DNA from: Phreatobacter sp.
GTDB taxonomy: Bacteria; Pseudomonadota; Alphaproteobacteria; Rhizobiales; Phreatobacteraceae
Reading direction: 5' to 3'
DNA length: 64,000 bases
NCBI RefSeq assembly: GCF_030691135.1
Contig: NZ_JAUYFA010000075.1
Location: 1 to 64,000 of the forward strand
The notes beneath the pieces were generated by a model. It was not told the DNA's origin. It saw nothing but the letters and a program-made list of their open reading frames with translations, and did no database searches. Within the stretch, counting starts at the first letter, position 1, and every line of letters begins with the position of its first letter. Below, in pieces: positions 26,552 to 38,115 of this stretch. Made by a program: the position numbers and the translations under genes.

Positions 26552-26698
26552 ATGGTGAAAATAGCATTGATCGGCATCGCCGGTTTGGTGGCAGCCGGCT
26601 ATTTCGGCCTGGTGCCGCACAGCCAGGCGACGGTCGCGCTTGGCGCCGCCGGTGCCACGGTCGTCATGGTCTGGATCGGCCTCTTCGCCCGCACCTGA
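26552..26698 (+). CDS. 48-residue small membrane protein
   Basis: A short gene encoding two hydrophobic segments (IALIGIAGLVAAGYFGLV and TVALGAAGATVVMVWIGLFA) joined by a polar PHSQ turn, so probably a two-span inner-membrane miniprotein. The RBS GGAGG is 6 nt before the ATG, and the start codon leads straight into the first span. Divergent from the SufI-like gene. Family unknown; existence rests on RBS and hydropathy. Confidence 0.55.
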   Translation: MVKIALIGIAGLVAAGYFGLVPHSQATVALGAAGATVVMVWIGLFART

Positions 26699-26717
26699 CG
26701 GCGAAGGCGCGATTTTC

Positions 26718-26746
26718 TTGATGCAATCGCCAAATGCCGGTGTTAT
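26718..26746 (+). promoter_or_regulatory. Promoter of the tRNA-Leu gene
   Basis: TTGATG and TGTTAT are separated by exactly 17 nt; the tRNA begins about 57 nt after the expected start. Confidence 0.6.
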
Positions 26747-26809
26747 GAGGCCGCGCCCGGTGAATGACTTGCATCTGCCGGGGCGAGAAGCTATTTCGAG
26801 CGGCCCTCG

Positions 26810-26894
26810 GCGGGCGTGGTGGAATTGGTAGACACGCGGGATTTAGGTTCCCGTGGCGAAAGTCGTGGGGGTTCAAGTCCCTCCGCCCGCACCA
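26810..26894 (+). tRNA. tRNA-Leu, anticodon UAG
   Basis: An 85-nt tRNA with encoded CCA. The acceptor stem GCGGGCG pairs with CGCCCGC; the anticodon stem CGGGA/TCCCG encloses the loop TTTAGGT, giving anticodon TAG (reads CTA). The long variable arm (TGGCGAAAGTCG region) and GGTTCAAGT T-loop are typical of a class II leucine tRNA. Confidence 0.96.
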
Positions 26895-26937
26895 TCCTGC
26901 CGGCCGCGCCGATCACGAACACGAAAGAAACGAAGCC

Positions 26938-28296
26938 ATGCAGGTGACCGCCACCCTGTCCGAAGGTCTGAAGCGCGAATTCCGCGTGGTGGTTCCTGTG
27001 ACCGACCTTGCCGCCCGCGCCGATGCCCGCCTCGACGACCTCAAGGGCCGCGTCAACATCAACGGCTTCCGCCCCGGCAAGGTACCGACGGCCCATCTGA
27101 AGAAGCTGTACGGCCGCGCCGTGCTCGCCGAGACCATCGAAGCGCTGGTCGGCGAAGCCAACCAGAAGATCGTTGCCGACAACGGTTTCAAGCTCGCCCA
27201 GGAGCCCTCGGTGAAGCTGCCCGAGGCCGAGTCGGAGGCGAAGGCCGTCTTCGACGGGACCGCCGACCTCGACTACACGGTCGCCTTCGAGGTGCTGCCG
27301 ACGATCCAGCTCGCCGATTTCAAGGGCATCAAGGTCGAGCGTCCGGTGGTTGAGCCGGCAGAGGCCGACGTCCAGTCGATGCTGGAGACCATGGCGAAGC
27401 AGAACCGCCCGTTCGAGGCGAAGCCCGAGGGTGCCGCCGGCGAGAACGGCGACCGCCTCACCATCGGCTTCGTCGGCACCATCGAAGGCGAGAAGTTCGA
27501 GGGCGGCACCGCCGAGGACATCCAGCTGGAGCTCGGCTCCAACTCCTTCATCCCGGGCTTCGAGGACCAGCTCATCGGCATCAAGGCCGGCGAGGACAAG
27601 GTCGTGAAGGTCAAGTTCCCGTCGAACTACATGGCAGAAAACCTCGCCGGCAAGGATGCGGAATTCGCCGTCACGGTGAAGTCGATCGAGAAGCCGGGCG
27701 AGCGCGCCATCGACGAGGAGTTCGCCAAGATGGTGGGCTTCGAGGACCTCGCGAAGCTGAAGGCCGCCGTCACCGACCGCCTGAAGAGCGAATATGCCGG
27801 CGCCTCGCGCCGCAAGGTGAAGCGCGCGCTGCTCGACGCGCTCGACGAGAAGCACGCCTTCGACCTGCCGCAGACGCTGGTCGATCAGGAGTTCGAGAGC
27901 GTCTGGCGCCAGGTCAGCCAGGATCTCGAATCCCGCGGCAAGACCTTCACCGACGAAGAGACGACCGAGGAGAAGGCGCGCGAGGAGTATCGCAGCATCG
28001 CCCAGCGTCGCGTCCGCCTCGGCCTCGTCCTTGCGGAAATCGGCGAGAAGGCCCAGATCAAGGTCAGCGACGAGGAAGTGTCGCGCGCCGTGGTCGAGCG
28101 GGCGCGCCAGTTCCCCGGTCAGGAGCAGCAGGTCTGGGACTATTACCGCAAGACCCCCCAGGCTCTCGCCTCGCTCCGCGCTCCGATCTTCGAGGAGAAG
28201 GTCGTGGACTACATTCTCGAACTCGCCGACGTGACCGAGAAGCCCGTCTCCAAGGATGAGCTGTTCAAGGACAACGACGGCGAGGAAGCCGCCTGA
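26938..28296 (+). CDS. tig: Trigger factor
   Basis: A 452-residue ribosome-associated chaperone and peptidyl-prolyl isomerase that meets nascent chains at the exit tunnel. The N-terminal ribosome-binding domain has the GFRPGKVP signature; a central FKBP-like domain (GDRLTIGFVGTIEGEKFEGG region, about residues 170-250) and a long helical C-terminal arm follow. The ATG at 26938 begins MQVTATLSEGLKREF, the canonical start; upstream sequence is the tRNA. First of the tig-clpP-clpX-lon series, followed by its own terminator. Confidence 0.97.
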   Translation: MQVTATLSEGLKREFRVVVPVTDLAARADARLDDLKGRVNINGFRPGKVPTAHLKKLYGRAVLAETIEALVGEANQKIVADNGFKLAQEPSVKLPEAESEAKAVFDGTADLDYTVAFEVLPTIQLADFKGIKVERPVVEPAEADVQSMLETMAKQNRPFEAKPEGAAGENGDRLTIGFVGTIEGEKFEGGTAEDIQLELGSNSFIPGFEDQLIGIKAGEDKVVKVKFPSNYMAENLAGKDAEFAVTVKSIEKPGERAIDEEFAKMVGFEDLAKLKAAVTDRLKSEYAGASRRKVKRALLDALDEKHAFDLPQTLVDQEFESVWRQVSQDLESRGKTFTDEETTEEKAREEYRSIAQRRVRLGLVLAEIGEKAQIKVSDEEVSRAVVERARQFPGQEQQVWDYYRKTPQALASLRAPIFEEKVVDYILELADVTEKPVSKDELFKDNDGEEAA

Positions 28297-28328
28297 AAGG
28301 CGCTGCGACCGGACAATTCCTTGTGAAG

Positions 28329-28360
28329 GAAGGGCCGCCGCGTGCGGCCCTTCTCTTTTT
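28329..28360 (+). terminator. Rho-independent terminator of tig
   Basis: GAAGGGCCGC and GCGGCCCTTC form a 10-bp stem around CGCGT, followed by TCTTTTT, about 30 bp after the tig stop. Confidence 0.88.
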
Positions 28361-28466
28361 CCGGCAACCGTGTGGATTCACCGCGGATGCGCATTGCCGT
28401 TAGGATGGCGTCAAAGAGATTCGGGCGATGCTCCGTCCGAATCGCGACCCCGAAGGACCGAAGACG

Positions 28467-29102
28467 ATGAGAGACCCGCACGACACGCTGATGAACTACC
28501 TGGTGCCGATGGTGGTCGAGCAGACCAACCGCGGCGAGCGGTCCTACGACATCTATTCCCGCCTCCTGAAGGAGCGGATCATCTTCCTGTCGGGCCCGGT
28601 CGAGGACGGCATGGCGACGCTGATCGTCGCCCAGCTCCTGTTCCTCGAGGCGGAGAACCCGAAGAAGGAGATCAACATGTACATCAACTCGCCGGGCGGT
28701 GTCGTCACGGCGGGCATGTCGATCTACGACACGATGCAGTTCATCAAGCCGGCCGTCACCACGCTCTGCATGGGGCAGGCCGCCTCGATGGGCTCGCTGC
28801 TGCTCACGGCCGGCGCCAAGGGCCAGCGCTTCGCCCTGCCGCATTCGCGTATCATGGTGCACCAGCCCTCGGGCGGCTATCGCGGCCAGGTGACCGACAT
28901 CCTGATCCACGCCGAAGAGGTCAAGGAACTGAAGCGGCGCCTCAACGAGGTCTATGTGAAGCACACGGGCCGGTCGCTGAAGGAGATCGAGGAGGCGCTC
29001 GAGCGCGACAATTTCATGTCGGCGCAGAAGGCGCAGGAGTTCGGTCTCATCGACAAGGTGATCGAGGAACGGGCCGAGGAAGCCGAGCCTGCCAAGGTTT
29101 GA
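28467..29102 (+). CDS. clpP: ATP-dependent Clp protease proteolytic subunit
   Basis: A 211-residue serine protease subunit that forms the tetradecameric chamber. The N-terminal domain has [15 protein letters not shown]; the catalytic Ser is in GQAASMGS and the His in SRIMVHQP; the FGLIDKVIE tail is conserved. The ATG at 28467 gives [18 protein letters not shown], the usual alphaproteobacterial N-terminus and is preceded by GGACCGAAG; an upstream ATG at 28428 would add an unconserved stretch. It works with ClpX, encoded next, but the genes are 290 bp apart and probably separately transcribed. Confidence 0.97.
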   Translation: MRDPHDTLMNYLVPMVVEQTNRGERSYDIYSRLLKERIIFLSGPVEDGMATLIVAQLLFLEAENPKKEINMYINSPGGVVTAGMSIYDTMQFIKPAVTTLCMGQAASMGSLLLTAGAKGQRFALPHSRIMVHQPSGGYRGQVTDILIHAEEVKELKRRLNEVYVKHTGRSLKEIEEALERDNFMSAQKAQEFGLIDKVIEERAEEAEPAKV

Positions 29103-29121
29103 CGAACGGCGCAGGGTGGAC

Positions 29122-29144
29122 GGGATGCCGGGCACCGGCATCCC
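29122..29144 (+). terminator. Perfect hairpin after clpP, probable terminator
   Basis: GGGATGCCGG and CCGGCATCCC form a 10-bp perfect stem with loop GCA, 20 bp beyond the clpP stop. There is no immediate T-run (only TTTT 12 nt further), so termination is likely but weaker than a standard one. Confidence 0.55.
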
Positions 29145-29392
29145 CCGGGGTGTCACTTTTGGGTCACCACTGGCGGTCCGCCCTTTGCATAGACTGATCC
29201 GAGCGCGCCTGCGGTCCCTCAATGAACCGTATGTGACGAAATAGCGTTAATCCTTTCTTGATCCCGCAGTGCGCACCATGTTTGGCTAGTGAGCCAAACG
29301 GCGTACCGGGGGCCGAGACACCGAGAGACCAGATGGGTCTCGCGTCAGACGATCCTGAGCCCACGGGTGACGGGTTGCGTTGGAGAGAGATG

Positions 29393-30649
<1,257 letters not shown>

Positions 30650-30676
30650 TTCCACGTGTCTGCGAGCATTGCGAGG

Positions 30677-30699
30677 GCGGGTCCACGGGCCCGCTCTTT
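30677..30699 (+). terminator. Terminator after clpX
   Basis: GCGGGTCC and GGGCCCGC form an 8-bp stem with one T-G wobble around ACG, followed by TCTTT, 28 bp after the clpX stop. Confidence 0.65.
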
Positions 30700-31044
30700 C
30701 GCGTTGCGGGGCAGGGCGGTAGCCCGCGGTATCGCGCTTTCCCGCCGTGTTTCGAACGGCTTTGCTCCCCGGCCTTTAGTTGCCTTGACACCCGGGGTGT
30801 GCAGCGCCACCTAATGAACACCGACAGACCCCCGGGCAGGGATTTGTGCCCGAGGTCGGCCAAGCGCCTCGAGACCTCCGAAGGAAGCCGGCAGAGCTTC
30901 CCGGCCGGCCTCAATCCCGCCGCCGTCCCCGCGCGACAAAAGCGTAATTCCGCGTCACCCTAGCCAGGAATCATCCGAGCGCCGCCGTCGGCGCGGGCCC
31001 GCAAGGGCCGCTTCGCGGCGTGTCGAGGAAAGGACGAGTGAACC
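30700..31044. other. Intergenic region upstream of lon
   Basis: 345 bp without a convincing gene. A TTGACA at 30785-30790 overlaps the perfect palindrome ACACCC-G-GGGTGT (30788-30800). A -10 element at proper spacing is not obvious (CTAATG lies 20 nt away), and I could not fit a heat-shock sigma-32 promoter reliably, although lon is heat-inducible in many bacteria. Confidence 0.4.
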
Positions 31045-33471
31045 ATGAGCGATGCCAAGAAGCGTCCGCCCCTCAACCCCGGCGAGGTCAAGACCTTCCC
31101 GGTCCTGCCGCTGCGCGACATCGTGGTCTTCCCCCACATGATCGTGCCTCTCTTCGTCGGCCGCGAGAAGTCGATTCGCGCCCTCGAGGAGGTGATGCGC
31201 GCCGAGACGCATATCCTGCTCGCGACCCAGATGAAGGCGCAGGACGATGATCCCGAGCCCGAGGCCATTTACGAGATCGGCACGCTCGCCTCCGTCCTCC
31301 AGCTCCTGAAGCTGCCCGATGGCACCGTGAAGGTGCTGGTGGAGGGTGTTTCGCGCGCCCGCATCGGTGCCTATTCCGGCCGCGAGGAGTTCTACGAGGC
31401 CGAGGCCGGGGCGATTGCCGACGAGATCGGCGACAAGGTCCAGGTCCAGGCGCTGGCGCGCTCGGTGATCACCGAGTTCGAGGGCTACGTGAAGCTCAAC
31501 AAGAAGGTCTCGCCGGAGATCGTCTCGGTGGTCAGCCAGATCGACGAGCCGTCGAAGCTAGCCGACACGGTCGCCTCGCACCTTGCCGTGAAGATTTCCG
31601 ACAAGCAGTCGGTGCTGGAGACGATCGACGTCGCCAAGCGGCTGGAGAAGGCGCTCGGCCTGATGGAGAGCGAGATTTCGGTCCTGCAGGTCGAGAAGAA
31701 GATCCGCACCCGCGTCAAGCGCCAGATGGAGAAGACGCAGCGCGAGTACTACCTCAACGAGCAGATGAAGGCGATCCAGAAGGAACTCGGCGACGAGGAC
31801 GGCCGTGATGAGCTGGTCGAGCTCGAGGACAAGATCAAGAAGACCAAGCTCTCGAAGGAGGCCCGCGACAAGGCCAACCACGAGCTGAAGAAGCTGCGCC
31901 AGATGTCGCCGATGTCGGCCGAGGCGACGGTCGTGCGGAACTATCTCGACTGGATGCTGTCGCTGCCCTGGGGCAAGAAGTCGAAGATCAAGAAGGACCT
32001 GCCGGCCGCGCAGAAACTGCTCGACGCCGACCATTTCGGCCTCGACAAGGTCAAGGACCGCATCGTCGAGTACCTGGCGGTGCAGCAGCGCGCCAACAAG
32101 CTGACGGGCCCGATCCTCTGCCTGGTCGGTCCTCCCGGCGTCGGCAAGACCTCGCTCGGCAAGTCGATCGCCAAGGCGACGGGGCGCGAATTCGTGCGCA
32201 TCTCGCTCGGCGGCGTGCGTGACGAGGCCGAAATCCGTGGCCACCGGCGCACCTATATCGGCTCGATGCCGGGCAAGATCATCCAGTCGATGAAGAAGGC
32301 GAAGACGGCGAACCCGCTGTTCCTGCTCGATGAGATCGACAAGATGGGCCAGGACTTCCGCGGCGATCCCTCCGCGGCTCTCCTCGAGGTGCTCGACCCC
32401 GAGCAGAACGCGACGTTCAACGATCACTATCTGGAGGTCGATTTCGATCTCTCGAGCGTGATGTTCGTCACCACGGCGAACACGCTGAACATCCCGCCGC
32501 CCCTGCTGGACCGCATGGAGACGATCCGCATCGCCGGCTATACCGAGGACGAGAAGCGCGAGATCGCCAAGAAGCACCTGATCCCCAACGCCGTCACCAA
32601 GCACGGCCTGAGCGAGAAGGACTGGTCGATCACCGACGAGGCGCTGATGACCGTCATCCGCCGCTACACGCGGGAGGCGGGCGTCCGCAACTTGGAGCGT
32701 GAGATGTCCAACCTCGTCCGCAAGGGCGTGAAGGACCTGACGCTGACCAAGAAGAAGACGATCAAGGTCACCCCGAAGGTGGTCGAGGAGTATCTCGGCG
32801 TCCCTCGCTATCGCTTCGGCATGGCGGAGACCGAGGATCAGGTCGGCGCCGTCACGGGCCTCGCCTGGACCGAGGTTGGCGGCGAGCTCCTGACCATCGA
32901 AGCCGTGATGATGCCCGGCAAGGGCCGCATGACGGTGACGGGCAACCTGAAGGACGTGATGAAGGAATCGATCAGTGCCGCCGCATCCTATGTGCGGTCG
33001 CGCTCGCTCGCCTTCGGCATCAAGCCGACGCTGTTCGACAAGCGCGACATCCACGTCCATGTGCCCGAGGGGGCGACCCCGAAGGACGGTCCGTCGGCTG
33101 GTATTGCGATGGCAACAGCCATCATCTCGGTCTTGACCGGCATCCCGATCCGCAAGGACATCGCCATGACCGGCGAGGTCACGCTGCGGGGCAGGGCGTT
33201 GCCGATCGGGGGCCTGAAGGAGAAGCTGCTGGCCGCGCTGCGCGGTGGTCTGAAGACGGTCCTCATCCCCGAGGAGAATGCCAAGGACCTCGCGGAGATC
33301 CCGGACAATGTGAAGAACGGGCTGGAGATCATCCCGGTTTCGCATATGGACGAGGTGATCAAGCACGCGCTGATCCGCGTGCCCGAGCCGGTGGAATGGG
33401 ACGAGGAAACCGAGCCCATGACGCAGCGAAAGGCCGGCGAAGAGGACCCGTCCGGCGTCGTCGCGCATTGA
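31045..33471 (+). CDS. lon: ATP-dependent protease Lon
   Basis: An 808-residue homohexameric AAA+ serine protease of the LonA type. N-terminal substrate-binding domain ([22 protein letters not shown] region), coiled-coil middle, AAA+ with Walker [10 protein letters not shown] and Walker [10 protein letters not shown], and a C-terminal protease domain with the catalytic Ser in [10 protein letters not shown] and the Lys in [10 protein letters not shown]. The start ATG follows GAAAGGACG. A terminator and the hup gene follow, as in many relatives. Confidence 0.97.
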   Translation: MSDAKKRPPLNPGEVKTFPVLPLRDIVVFPHMIVPLFVGREKSIRALEEVMRAETHILLATQMKAQDDDPEPEAIYEIGTLASVLQLLKLPDGTVKVLVEGVSRARIGAYSGREEFYEAEAGAIADEIGDKVQVQALARSVITEFEGYVKLNKKVSPEIVSVVSQIDEPSKLADTVASHLAVKISDKQSVLETIDVAKRLEKALGLMESEISVLQVEKKIRTRVKRQMEKTQREYYLNEQMKAIQKELGDEDGRDELVELEDKIKKTKLSKEARDKANHELKKLRQMSPMSAEATVVRNYLDWMLSLPWGKKSKIKKDLPAAQKLLDADHFGLDKVKDRIVEYLAVQQRANKLTGPILCLVGPPGVGKTSLGKSIAKATGREFVRISLGGVRDEAEIRGHRRTYIGSMPGKIIQSMKKAKTANPLFLLDEIDKMGQDFRGDPSAALLEVLDPEQNATFNDHYLEVDFDLSSVMFVTTANTLNIPPPLLDRMETIRIAGYTEDEKREIAKKHLIPNAVTKHGLSEKDWSITDEALMTVIRRYTREAGVRNLEREMSNLVRKGVKDLTLTKKKTIKVTPKVVEEYLGVPRYRFGMAETEDQVGAVTGLAWTEVGGELLTIEAVMMPGKGRMTVTGNLKDVMKESISAAASYVRSRSLAFGIKPTLFDKRDIHVHVPEGATPKDGPSAGIAMATAIISVLTGIPIRKDIAMTGEVTLRGRALPIGGLKEKLLAALRGGLKTVLIPEENAKDLAEIPDNVKNGLEIIPVSHMDEVIKHALIRVPEPVEWDEETEPMTQRKAGEEDPSGVVAH

Positions 33472-33496
33472 ACCCAGCCTTCCGCTCATGATCGCA

Positions 33497-33524
33497 AACC
33501 CCGGGCCGAGGCCCGGGGTTTTCT
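33497..33524 (+). terminator. Rho-independent terminator of lon
   Basis: AACCCCGGGC and GCCCGGGGTT form a 10-bp stem with loop CGAG and tail TTCTGTT. Confidence 0.85.
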
Positions 33525-33667
33525 GTTGAAAGCCTCGAAAATCAACCGGCAGCGGGCGGAAAATCCAGCATTTTCCTTGCTTTCGGACTGCTGGCGCGGC
33601 AAAGGGAACGCCCGCCGGCAACGGAATCCGCATTCCCGGACCGGCGCAAACTGAAGGAGAACAGCCC

Positions 33668-33943
33668 GTGACCAAAAACGAACTGATCGCCGCGGTCGCC
33701 GATGCGGCGAGCCTGACGAAGGCGCAGGCGGGTGCAGCAGTGGATGCCACGTTCGACGCCATCGCCGCCACGCTGAAGGCCGGTGGCGACGTGAAGCTCG
33801 TCGGTTTCGGTGCCTTCTCGGTGACCAAGCGCGCCGCCCGCGAGGGTCGCGACCCGCGCACCGGCAAGCCCGTGCAGATCAAGGCCTCCAACGCGCCGAA
33901 GTTCTCGGCCGGCAAGGGCCTGAAGGACGCCGTCAACTCCTGA
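33668..33943 (+). CDS. hup: DNA-binding protein HU
   Basis: A 91-residue histone-like dimer that bends and packages DNA. Conserved features: MTKNELIAAVADAASLTKAQA start, KLVGFGAFSV, and the beta-arm REGRDPRTGKPVQIKAS with the intercalating Pro. It starts at GTG (33668) with GGAGAA 5 nt upstream. Its place after lon is conserved in alphaproteobacteria. It is followed by its own terminator. Confidence 0.96.
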   Translation: MTKNELIAAVADAASLTKAQAGAAVDATFDAIAATLKAGGDVKLVGFGAFSVTKRAAREGRDPRTGKPVQIKASNAPKFSAGKGLKDAVNS

Positions 33944-33964
33944 TCCGTTGACGCCGTATTGGCG

Positions 33965-34000
33965 AAACGCCGCTGCGGCCTGGGGCTGCGGCGGCGTTTT
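33965..34000 (+). terminator. Rho-independent terminator of hup
   Basis: AAACGCCGC and GCGGCGTTT form the outer stem with an additional paired CTGCGG-rich interior, followed by TTTTCGTCTT. Confidence 0.8.
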
Positions 34001-34040
34001 CGTCTTGCCGCGTCGTGCCGGTCCGGGGCCGAGGCGCCTC

Positions 34041-34069
34041 TTGTCCCGGCGGCGGGAGCGGTCTACATG
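34041..34069 (+). promoter_or_regulatory. Candidate promoter of tRNA-Val
   Basis: TTGTCC and TACATG are spaced by exactly 17 nt, ending 22 bp before the tRNA. Confidence 0.5.
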
Positions 34070-34091
34070 GCGGGAGCACCATGATCCCCGG

Positions 34092-34167
34092 GGGCGGTTA
34101 GCTCAGTTGGTAGAGCGCCTGCTTTACACGCAGGATGTCGGCGGTTCGAGCCCGTCACTGCCCACCA
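34092..34167 (+). tRNA. tRNA-Val, anticodon UAC
   Basis: A 76-nt tRNA with encoded CCA. Acceptor GGGCGGT pairs with ACTGCCC (one G-T wobble); the D-arm AGCTCAGTTGGTAGAGC is standard; the anticodon stem CCTGC/GCAGG encloses TTTACAC, anticodon TAC. The T-loop is GTTCGAG. Confidence 0.96.
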
Positions 34168-34326
34168 TTCCCCATCGGCTGACCTGTCGATCTCCCGGCC
34201 GCGATGCTGCGGCGGCCTCGGGCACGGGCAGCTGGCTTGTCGAAATCGCGTCCGTTGTGGTCCTGGTGCCGTGCTAAGCGGCGGCACGTCGCGGCGCAGC
34301 GGCCGACAGCGTGAGAGGGCAGGGAT

Positions 34327-35427
34327 GTGACGGGTTGGCTCGCCGAAGTCCGCAACGGTTTCGCGGAACTGTCTCCCACCGTTTTCCCCTATCGCCGCTT
34401 CGCCTTCGCCCTCGCCCTCGGCATCCTGGGCGGCGTGATCTTCCATGCCCTGCGCCTGCCTCTGCCCTGGATGCTGGGTGCGATGACGGTCTGCACCATC
34501 GCCGCGCTGGCGCGGGCGCCCGTCGCGGCCCCCAACGTCATCCGTTCGCCGATGTCCGCCATCATCGGCGTCATGCTGGGTTCGGGCTTCTCGCCGGACA
34601 TCGTCTACCAGCTGCCGCAATGGCTCGTGCCGCTGGCCGGGCTGGTGCTGTTCATGATGGCCTGCGGCCTGTCGGTCGTCTGGTACTACCGCCGGGTCGG
34701 CGGCTACGACTGGGTCACGTCGTTTTTCTCCGGCATGCCCGGCGGGCTCGTCGAGATGGTCATCTACGGCGAGGAACGCGGCGGCGACGCGCGCGTCATC
34801 GCGCTCGTCCATTCGGCGCGCATCCTGCTGGTGGTGCTGACGCTGCCCTTCATCATCCAGTTCAGCCAGGGCATCCGGCTGGACCGTCCGGTCGGTGGCG
34901 TGTCGATGTTCGACGCTCCGCTCACGTCGGAACTCTGGTTGGTCGTCTGCTGCTTTGCCGGCGCTTTCCTCGGCCACGTCCTGCGGCTTCCGGCCAAGAC
35001 GCTGCTCGGCTGCATGATCGCGAGTGCCGCCGTGCATGTTTCCGGCCTGTCCGACTTCAAGCCGCCCTATGAGATCGTCAATGCCGCCCAGCTCGTGCTC
35101 GGGGTCGCCATCGGCTGCCGCTTTGCGGGAACGGCGGGCAGGGTGGTCTGGCGTGTGCTGGCGCTCTCGGTCGGATCGACCGCCATCCTGCTGTTCTGGA
35201 TGACGCTGTTCGCGGTGACCTTCTCTCACCTGTCGGGCTTTTCCACCGTGACGCTGATCCTCGCATATTCGCCCGGCGGTTTGACGGAGATGGCGCTGAT
35301 CGCGGTCACCCTGCAGGCCGAGGTCGCCTTCGTCGCCGCCTTCCACATCATCCGGGTCTTCCTGACGATGATCGCCGCGCCGCTGACGTTCCGCTGGCTC
35401 GGTGCAGGAGCCGGGCCACGGCCCTGA
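34327..35427 (+). CDS. AbrB-family integral membrane protein (ammonia-monooxygenase-like annotation)
   Basis: A 366-residue polytopic protein of the AbrB/PF05145 family: two repeats with around ten to eleven hydrophobic helices, and the repeated motif PLPWMLGAM (first half) and GGLTEMALIAV (second half), together with FFSGMPGGLVEMV. The family is often labelled ammonia monooxygenase, but it is unrelated to AmoA, and its real function is unknown; some members are implicated as membrane regulators or transporters. GTG start at 34327 after GAGAGGGCAGGG. Monocistronic, following tRNA-Val. Confidence 0.88.
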   Translation: MTGWLAEVRNGFAELSPTVFPYRRFAFALALGILGGVIFHALRLPLPWMLGAMTVCTIAALARAPVAAPNVIRSPMSAIIGVMLGSGFSPDIVYQLPQWLVPLAGLVLFMMACGLSVVWYYRRVGGYDWVTSFFSGMPGGLVEMVIYGEERGGDARVIALVHSARILLVVLTLPFIIQFSQGIRLDRPVGGVSMFDAPLTSELWLVVCCFAGAFLGHVLRLPAKTLLGCMIASAAVHVSGLSDFKPPYEIVNAAQLVLGVAIGCRFAGTAGRVVWRVLALSVGSTAILLFWMTLFAVTFSHLSGFSTVTLILAYSPGGLTEMALIAVTLQAEVAFVAAFHIIRVFLTMIAAPLTFRWLGAGAGPRP

Positions 35428-35505
35428 CCCGCAGAGGCGACAGGCCGGAGGCGTGTCCGCCCCCGGCCAGCGTGTTGCCGGATGGTCCCGTGGCGCCGAC
35501 AGGCG

Positions 35506-37497
35506 TCAGGCGGCCTTGACCTCGCGGAGGAAGGTCTCGACCGAGCGGGACAGGGTGGTGGCCTGTTCGGAGAGGCTGCGTGCGGCGGTCAGCACCTGCG
35601 AGGCCGAGCTGTTGGTTTCGGCCGAAGCGGAGGTGACGGCGGTGATGTTGTCGACGACGCGGGCCGTCCCGGTGGCGGCGGCCTGGACGTTCTGTGAGAT
35701 TTCGTCGGTGGCCGCCCGCTGCTGCTCGATGGCCTCGGCGACCGCCGAGGCATAGCTCGCGACTTCGGTCATGGTCTGGGCGATGGCCTCGATGGAGCCG
35801 ACCGCCGTCGTCGTCTCCTGCTGCACCGCGTTGATCTGCGCGGCGATCTCCTCGGTCGCCTTGGCGGTCTGACCGGCGAGGGACTTCACCTCGCTGGCGA
35901 CGACGGCGAAGCCGCGGCCCGCTTCACCGGCACGCGCCGCCTCGATGGTGGCATTGAGGGCGAGGAGATTGGTCTGTTCGGCGATGGCGCGGATGAGGTT
36001 GAGGACCTCTCCGATCCGGCCCGCCGCCTCGGCCAGCGCCTTGACGCGCTGGTTGGCGCCGTCGGCTTCGGCGCTGGCGCGCTCGACGACGGAATTGGTC
36101 TGGCCGATCTGGTTGGCGATCTCGTTGATCGACGCCGACAGTTCCTCCGATGCGGCCGCGACCGACTGGACGTTGGCCGAAGCCTGGCGCGAGGCGCCCG
36201 AAGCCTGGTCGGCCTGCCCGGATGCGCCGGCGGCGATGCCGGTGAGGGTGCGGGCGGTTTCTTCCATCCGGCCGGCATTGTCGCCGACCCCCTGGAGCAC
36301 GGTGCCGATCGATTCGGAGAAGTCGCGCACCAGAGAGTCGATACGGGCCTGGCGGGCCTGGCGGGCGCGGGCCTCCGCCTCGGTTTCCGACTCCAGACGG
36401 GCGCGGGCGACGGCGTTCTCGCGGAACACCTCCACCGAGCGCGCCATGTCGCCGATCTCGTCGCGGCGGTCGACCGAGGTGACGTGCTGCGCATGGTCGC
36501 CGGCGGCGAGCGCCGTCATGGTGGCATTGAGCTCGCGGATAGGCTTGCCGAGGTGGCGGGTGAGCAAGGTGGCGATGCCGATGCCGGCGACGGCCACCGC
36601 CAGCAGGACAGCGAGCAGCGTCAGCATGGCGGTGTTGCGGGCGGAGACGAAGGCGCGGGTGTCGATGGCGACCTCGAGCGTGCCGATCGGCTGGCCGGAA
36701 AAGTTCCGTAGCGGTCCCGCCAGCACGGCGACGGGATGGCCGCCGATGGTCGATTCGCGCCACAGCCCCGGAGCCTGGAGCGCCGCCTGATGGACGGGTA
36801 GGGGGAGGAGGGTCTTCTCGGCGAAGGTCGCCCCCAGCGAGTTCAGCGCGCCGTCCTGGATGAGGTGCATGGCGATGTCGGCCTTGAAGCGGCGCTTCAG
36901 GTCGGTGAGGAAGGGAAGGCCGAGCGCCGCGCCGATATCCGTGACGCCGACGATCTGCCCGCCGGAGCGTACCGGCGTGACGGCGAAGATCGAGACGTTG
37001 TCGCGGCCCGGCTCGATGCCGACAACCTGTGCGCCCGAGGAAATGGCGGAGCGTATAGTGTTGCGGCGGCTCAGCACGTTGTCGCCGAAGGCCTGCGGAG
37101 CGTGGACGCGGGCGAAGGCCGTGCCGTCGGGCCTCTGGAAGCTCAGGAGGCCGAGGCCGAGCCCGGTCCTCATCGGCTCACCGAGATCCTTCATGGCGGC
37201 GAGGAGCCCGGCGCGGTCGTCCTTCAGTAAGCTCTCCGCGACGCGCGGATCGTTGGCGATGGCCTGGGAGGCAGCGGCGGCGCGCTGCCCCTGCTCGGTC
37301 ATGGCTGCGACGACAGCCTCGTAACGCTGGACGAGAGCCGACTCGATGGCCTGATCGCTGAGAGCGTCCTGCTGGAAGTAGCCGGCGGTGCCAACAACGC
37401 CCGCCGCGACGAGGGCGGTGGCCGTTACCGTTACCATCAGCTTCACGCCGATCGTGCGCAGTTGCAGAAGACTTCCCAAGGCCATGAACGCGTCCAT
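35506..37497 (-). CDS. Methyl-accepting chemotaxis protein
   Basis: A 663-residue transmembrane chemoreceptor. Helix 1 ([20 protein letters not shown]) and helix 2 (about residues 295-315, [19 protein letters not shown]) flank a periplasmic Cache-like ligand domain of about 260 residues. A HAMP domain and a coiled-coil signalling domain with the hairpin tip ([24 protein letters not shown] region) follow. It ends FLREVKAA, without the CheR-docking NWETF pentapeptide. ATG at 37497, GTG at 37521 and ATG at 37485 are all possible starts; none has a strong RBS. Ligand unknown; no other chemotaxis genes are adjacent. Confidence 0.9.
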   Translation of the reverse strand: MDAFMALGSLLQLRTIGVKLMVTVTATALVAAGVVGTAGYFQQDALSDQAIESALVQRYEAVVAAMTEQGQRAAAASQAIANDPRVAESLLKDDRAGLLAAMKDLGEPMRTGLGLGLLSFQRPDGTAFARVHAPQAFGDNVLSRRNTIRSAISSGAQVVGIEPGRDNVSIFAVTPVRSGGQIVGVTDIGAALGLPFLTDLKRRFKADIAMHLIQDGALNSLGATFAEKTLLPLPVHQAALQAPGLWRESTIGGHPVAVLAGPLRNFSGQPIGTLEVAIDTRAFVSARNTAMLTLLAVLLAVAVAGIGIATLLTRHLGKPIRELNATMTALAAGDHAQHVTSVDRRDEIGDMARSVEVFRENAVARARLESETEAEARARQARQARIDSLVRDFSESIGTVLQGVGDNAGRMEETARTLTGIAAGASGQADQASGASRQASANVQSVAAASEELSASINEIANQIGQTNSVVERASAEADGANQRVKALAEAAGRIGEVLNLIRAIAEQTNLLALNATIEAARAGEAGRGFAVVASEVKSLAGQTAKATEEIAAQINAVQQETTTAVGSIEAIAQTMTEVASYASAVAEAIEQQRAATDEISQNVQAAATGTARVVDNITAVTSASAETNSSASQVLTAARSLSEQATTLSRSVETFLREVKAA

Positions 37498-37676
37498 CCG
37501 CTGTTCGGCACATTCGCGCACCTGATTGCGGAGGTATTTCGCGCGACTCTGGTTAAAGAAGACTCAAATGAGCGGGAAGGCGTCAAAAGAGACATGAAGC
37601 CATGTCCGGCGTGCCTCCCGTTCATCCCATGCCCTGACGCATCGGTGGGCAAATGCGGCGATATCCGCAATTCGCC

Positions 37677-37705
37677 TTGACAGGCTCATGAGCCTCCCGT
37701 AATTC
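37677..37705 (+). promoter_or_regulatory. Strong promoter of tRNA-Asp
   Basis: TTGACA and TAATTC are spaced by exactly 17 nt, 42 bp before the tRNA. Confidence 0.7.
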
Positions 37706-37747
37706 CCGCCACCTCGACCGGCGCACATCAAGCGCGCCGAGCAACGC

Positions 37748-37824
37748 GCGGGCGTAGCTCAGTTGGTTAGAGTGCCGGCCTGTCACGCCGGAGGTCGCGG
37801 GTTCGAGTCCCGTCGCCCGCGCCA
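37748..37824 (+). tRNA. tRNA-Asp, anticodon GUC
   Basis: A 77-nt tRNA with encoded CCA. Acceptor GCGGGCG pairs with CGCCCGC; the anticodon stem CCGGC/GCCGG encloses CTGTCAC, anticodon GTC. G discriminator base, as expected for tRNA-Asp. Confidence 0.97.
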
Positions 37825-38115
37825 TTGTTCTCGCCGGACCTGTCCTTTCGCGGGCATTTGTTCCAGCATCCGGCGGCCCCTCTGCTTCGCCTCGCTGGTC
37901 GGAATGCCGATACGTTTCGCGGGTGATTCGCCGCTTTTCCGGTTCTCGCCTCGAAGTGAGGACGGATGCCGCGCGATTTTCATAACGTTTCCAAGGAAAG
38001 CGACTCCTGAAGGTCTGCCCGCTGCTTGCACCGCAACAGGGGAGGGAGTAAGGCACAGGGCATAGCCGGTTCGGGGGCTCGCGCGCCCCTTGCCGGTCAT
38101 GCAGGAGGGCCTTCG
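37825..38115. other. Intergenic region between tRNA-Asp and the nuo operon
   Basis: 291 bp without a convincing gene. A weak promoter candidate, TTGCAC at 38026 and TAAGGC at 38049 with 17-nt spacing, would serve the nuo operon with a leader of about 60 nt. Readthrough from the tRNA promoter is also possible. Confidence 0.35.

Noticed and set aside
30780-30820. Heat-shock sigma-32 promoter for lon
   Set aside because: CTTGAC is present but no -10 element occurs at the right spacing.
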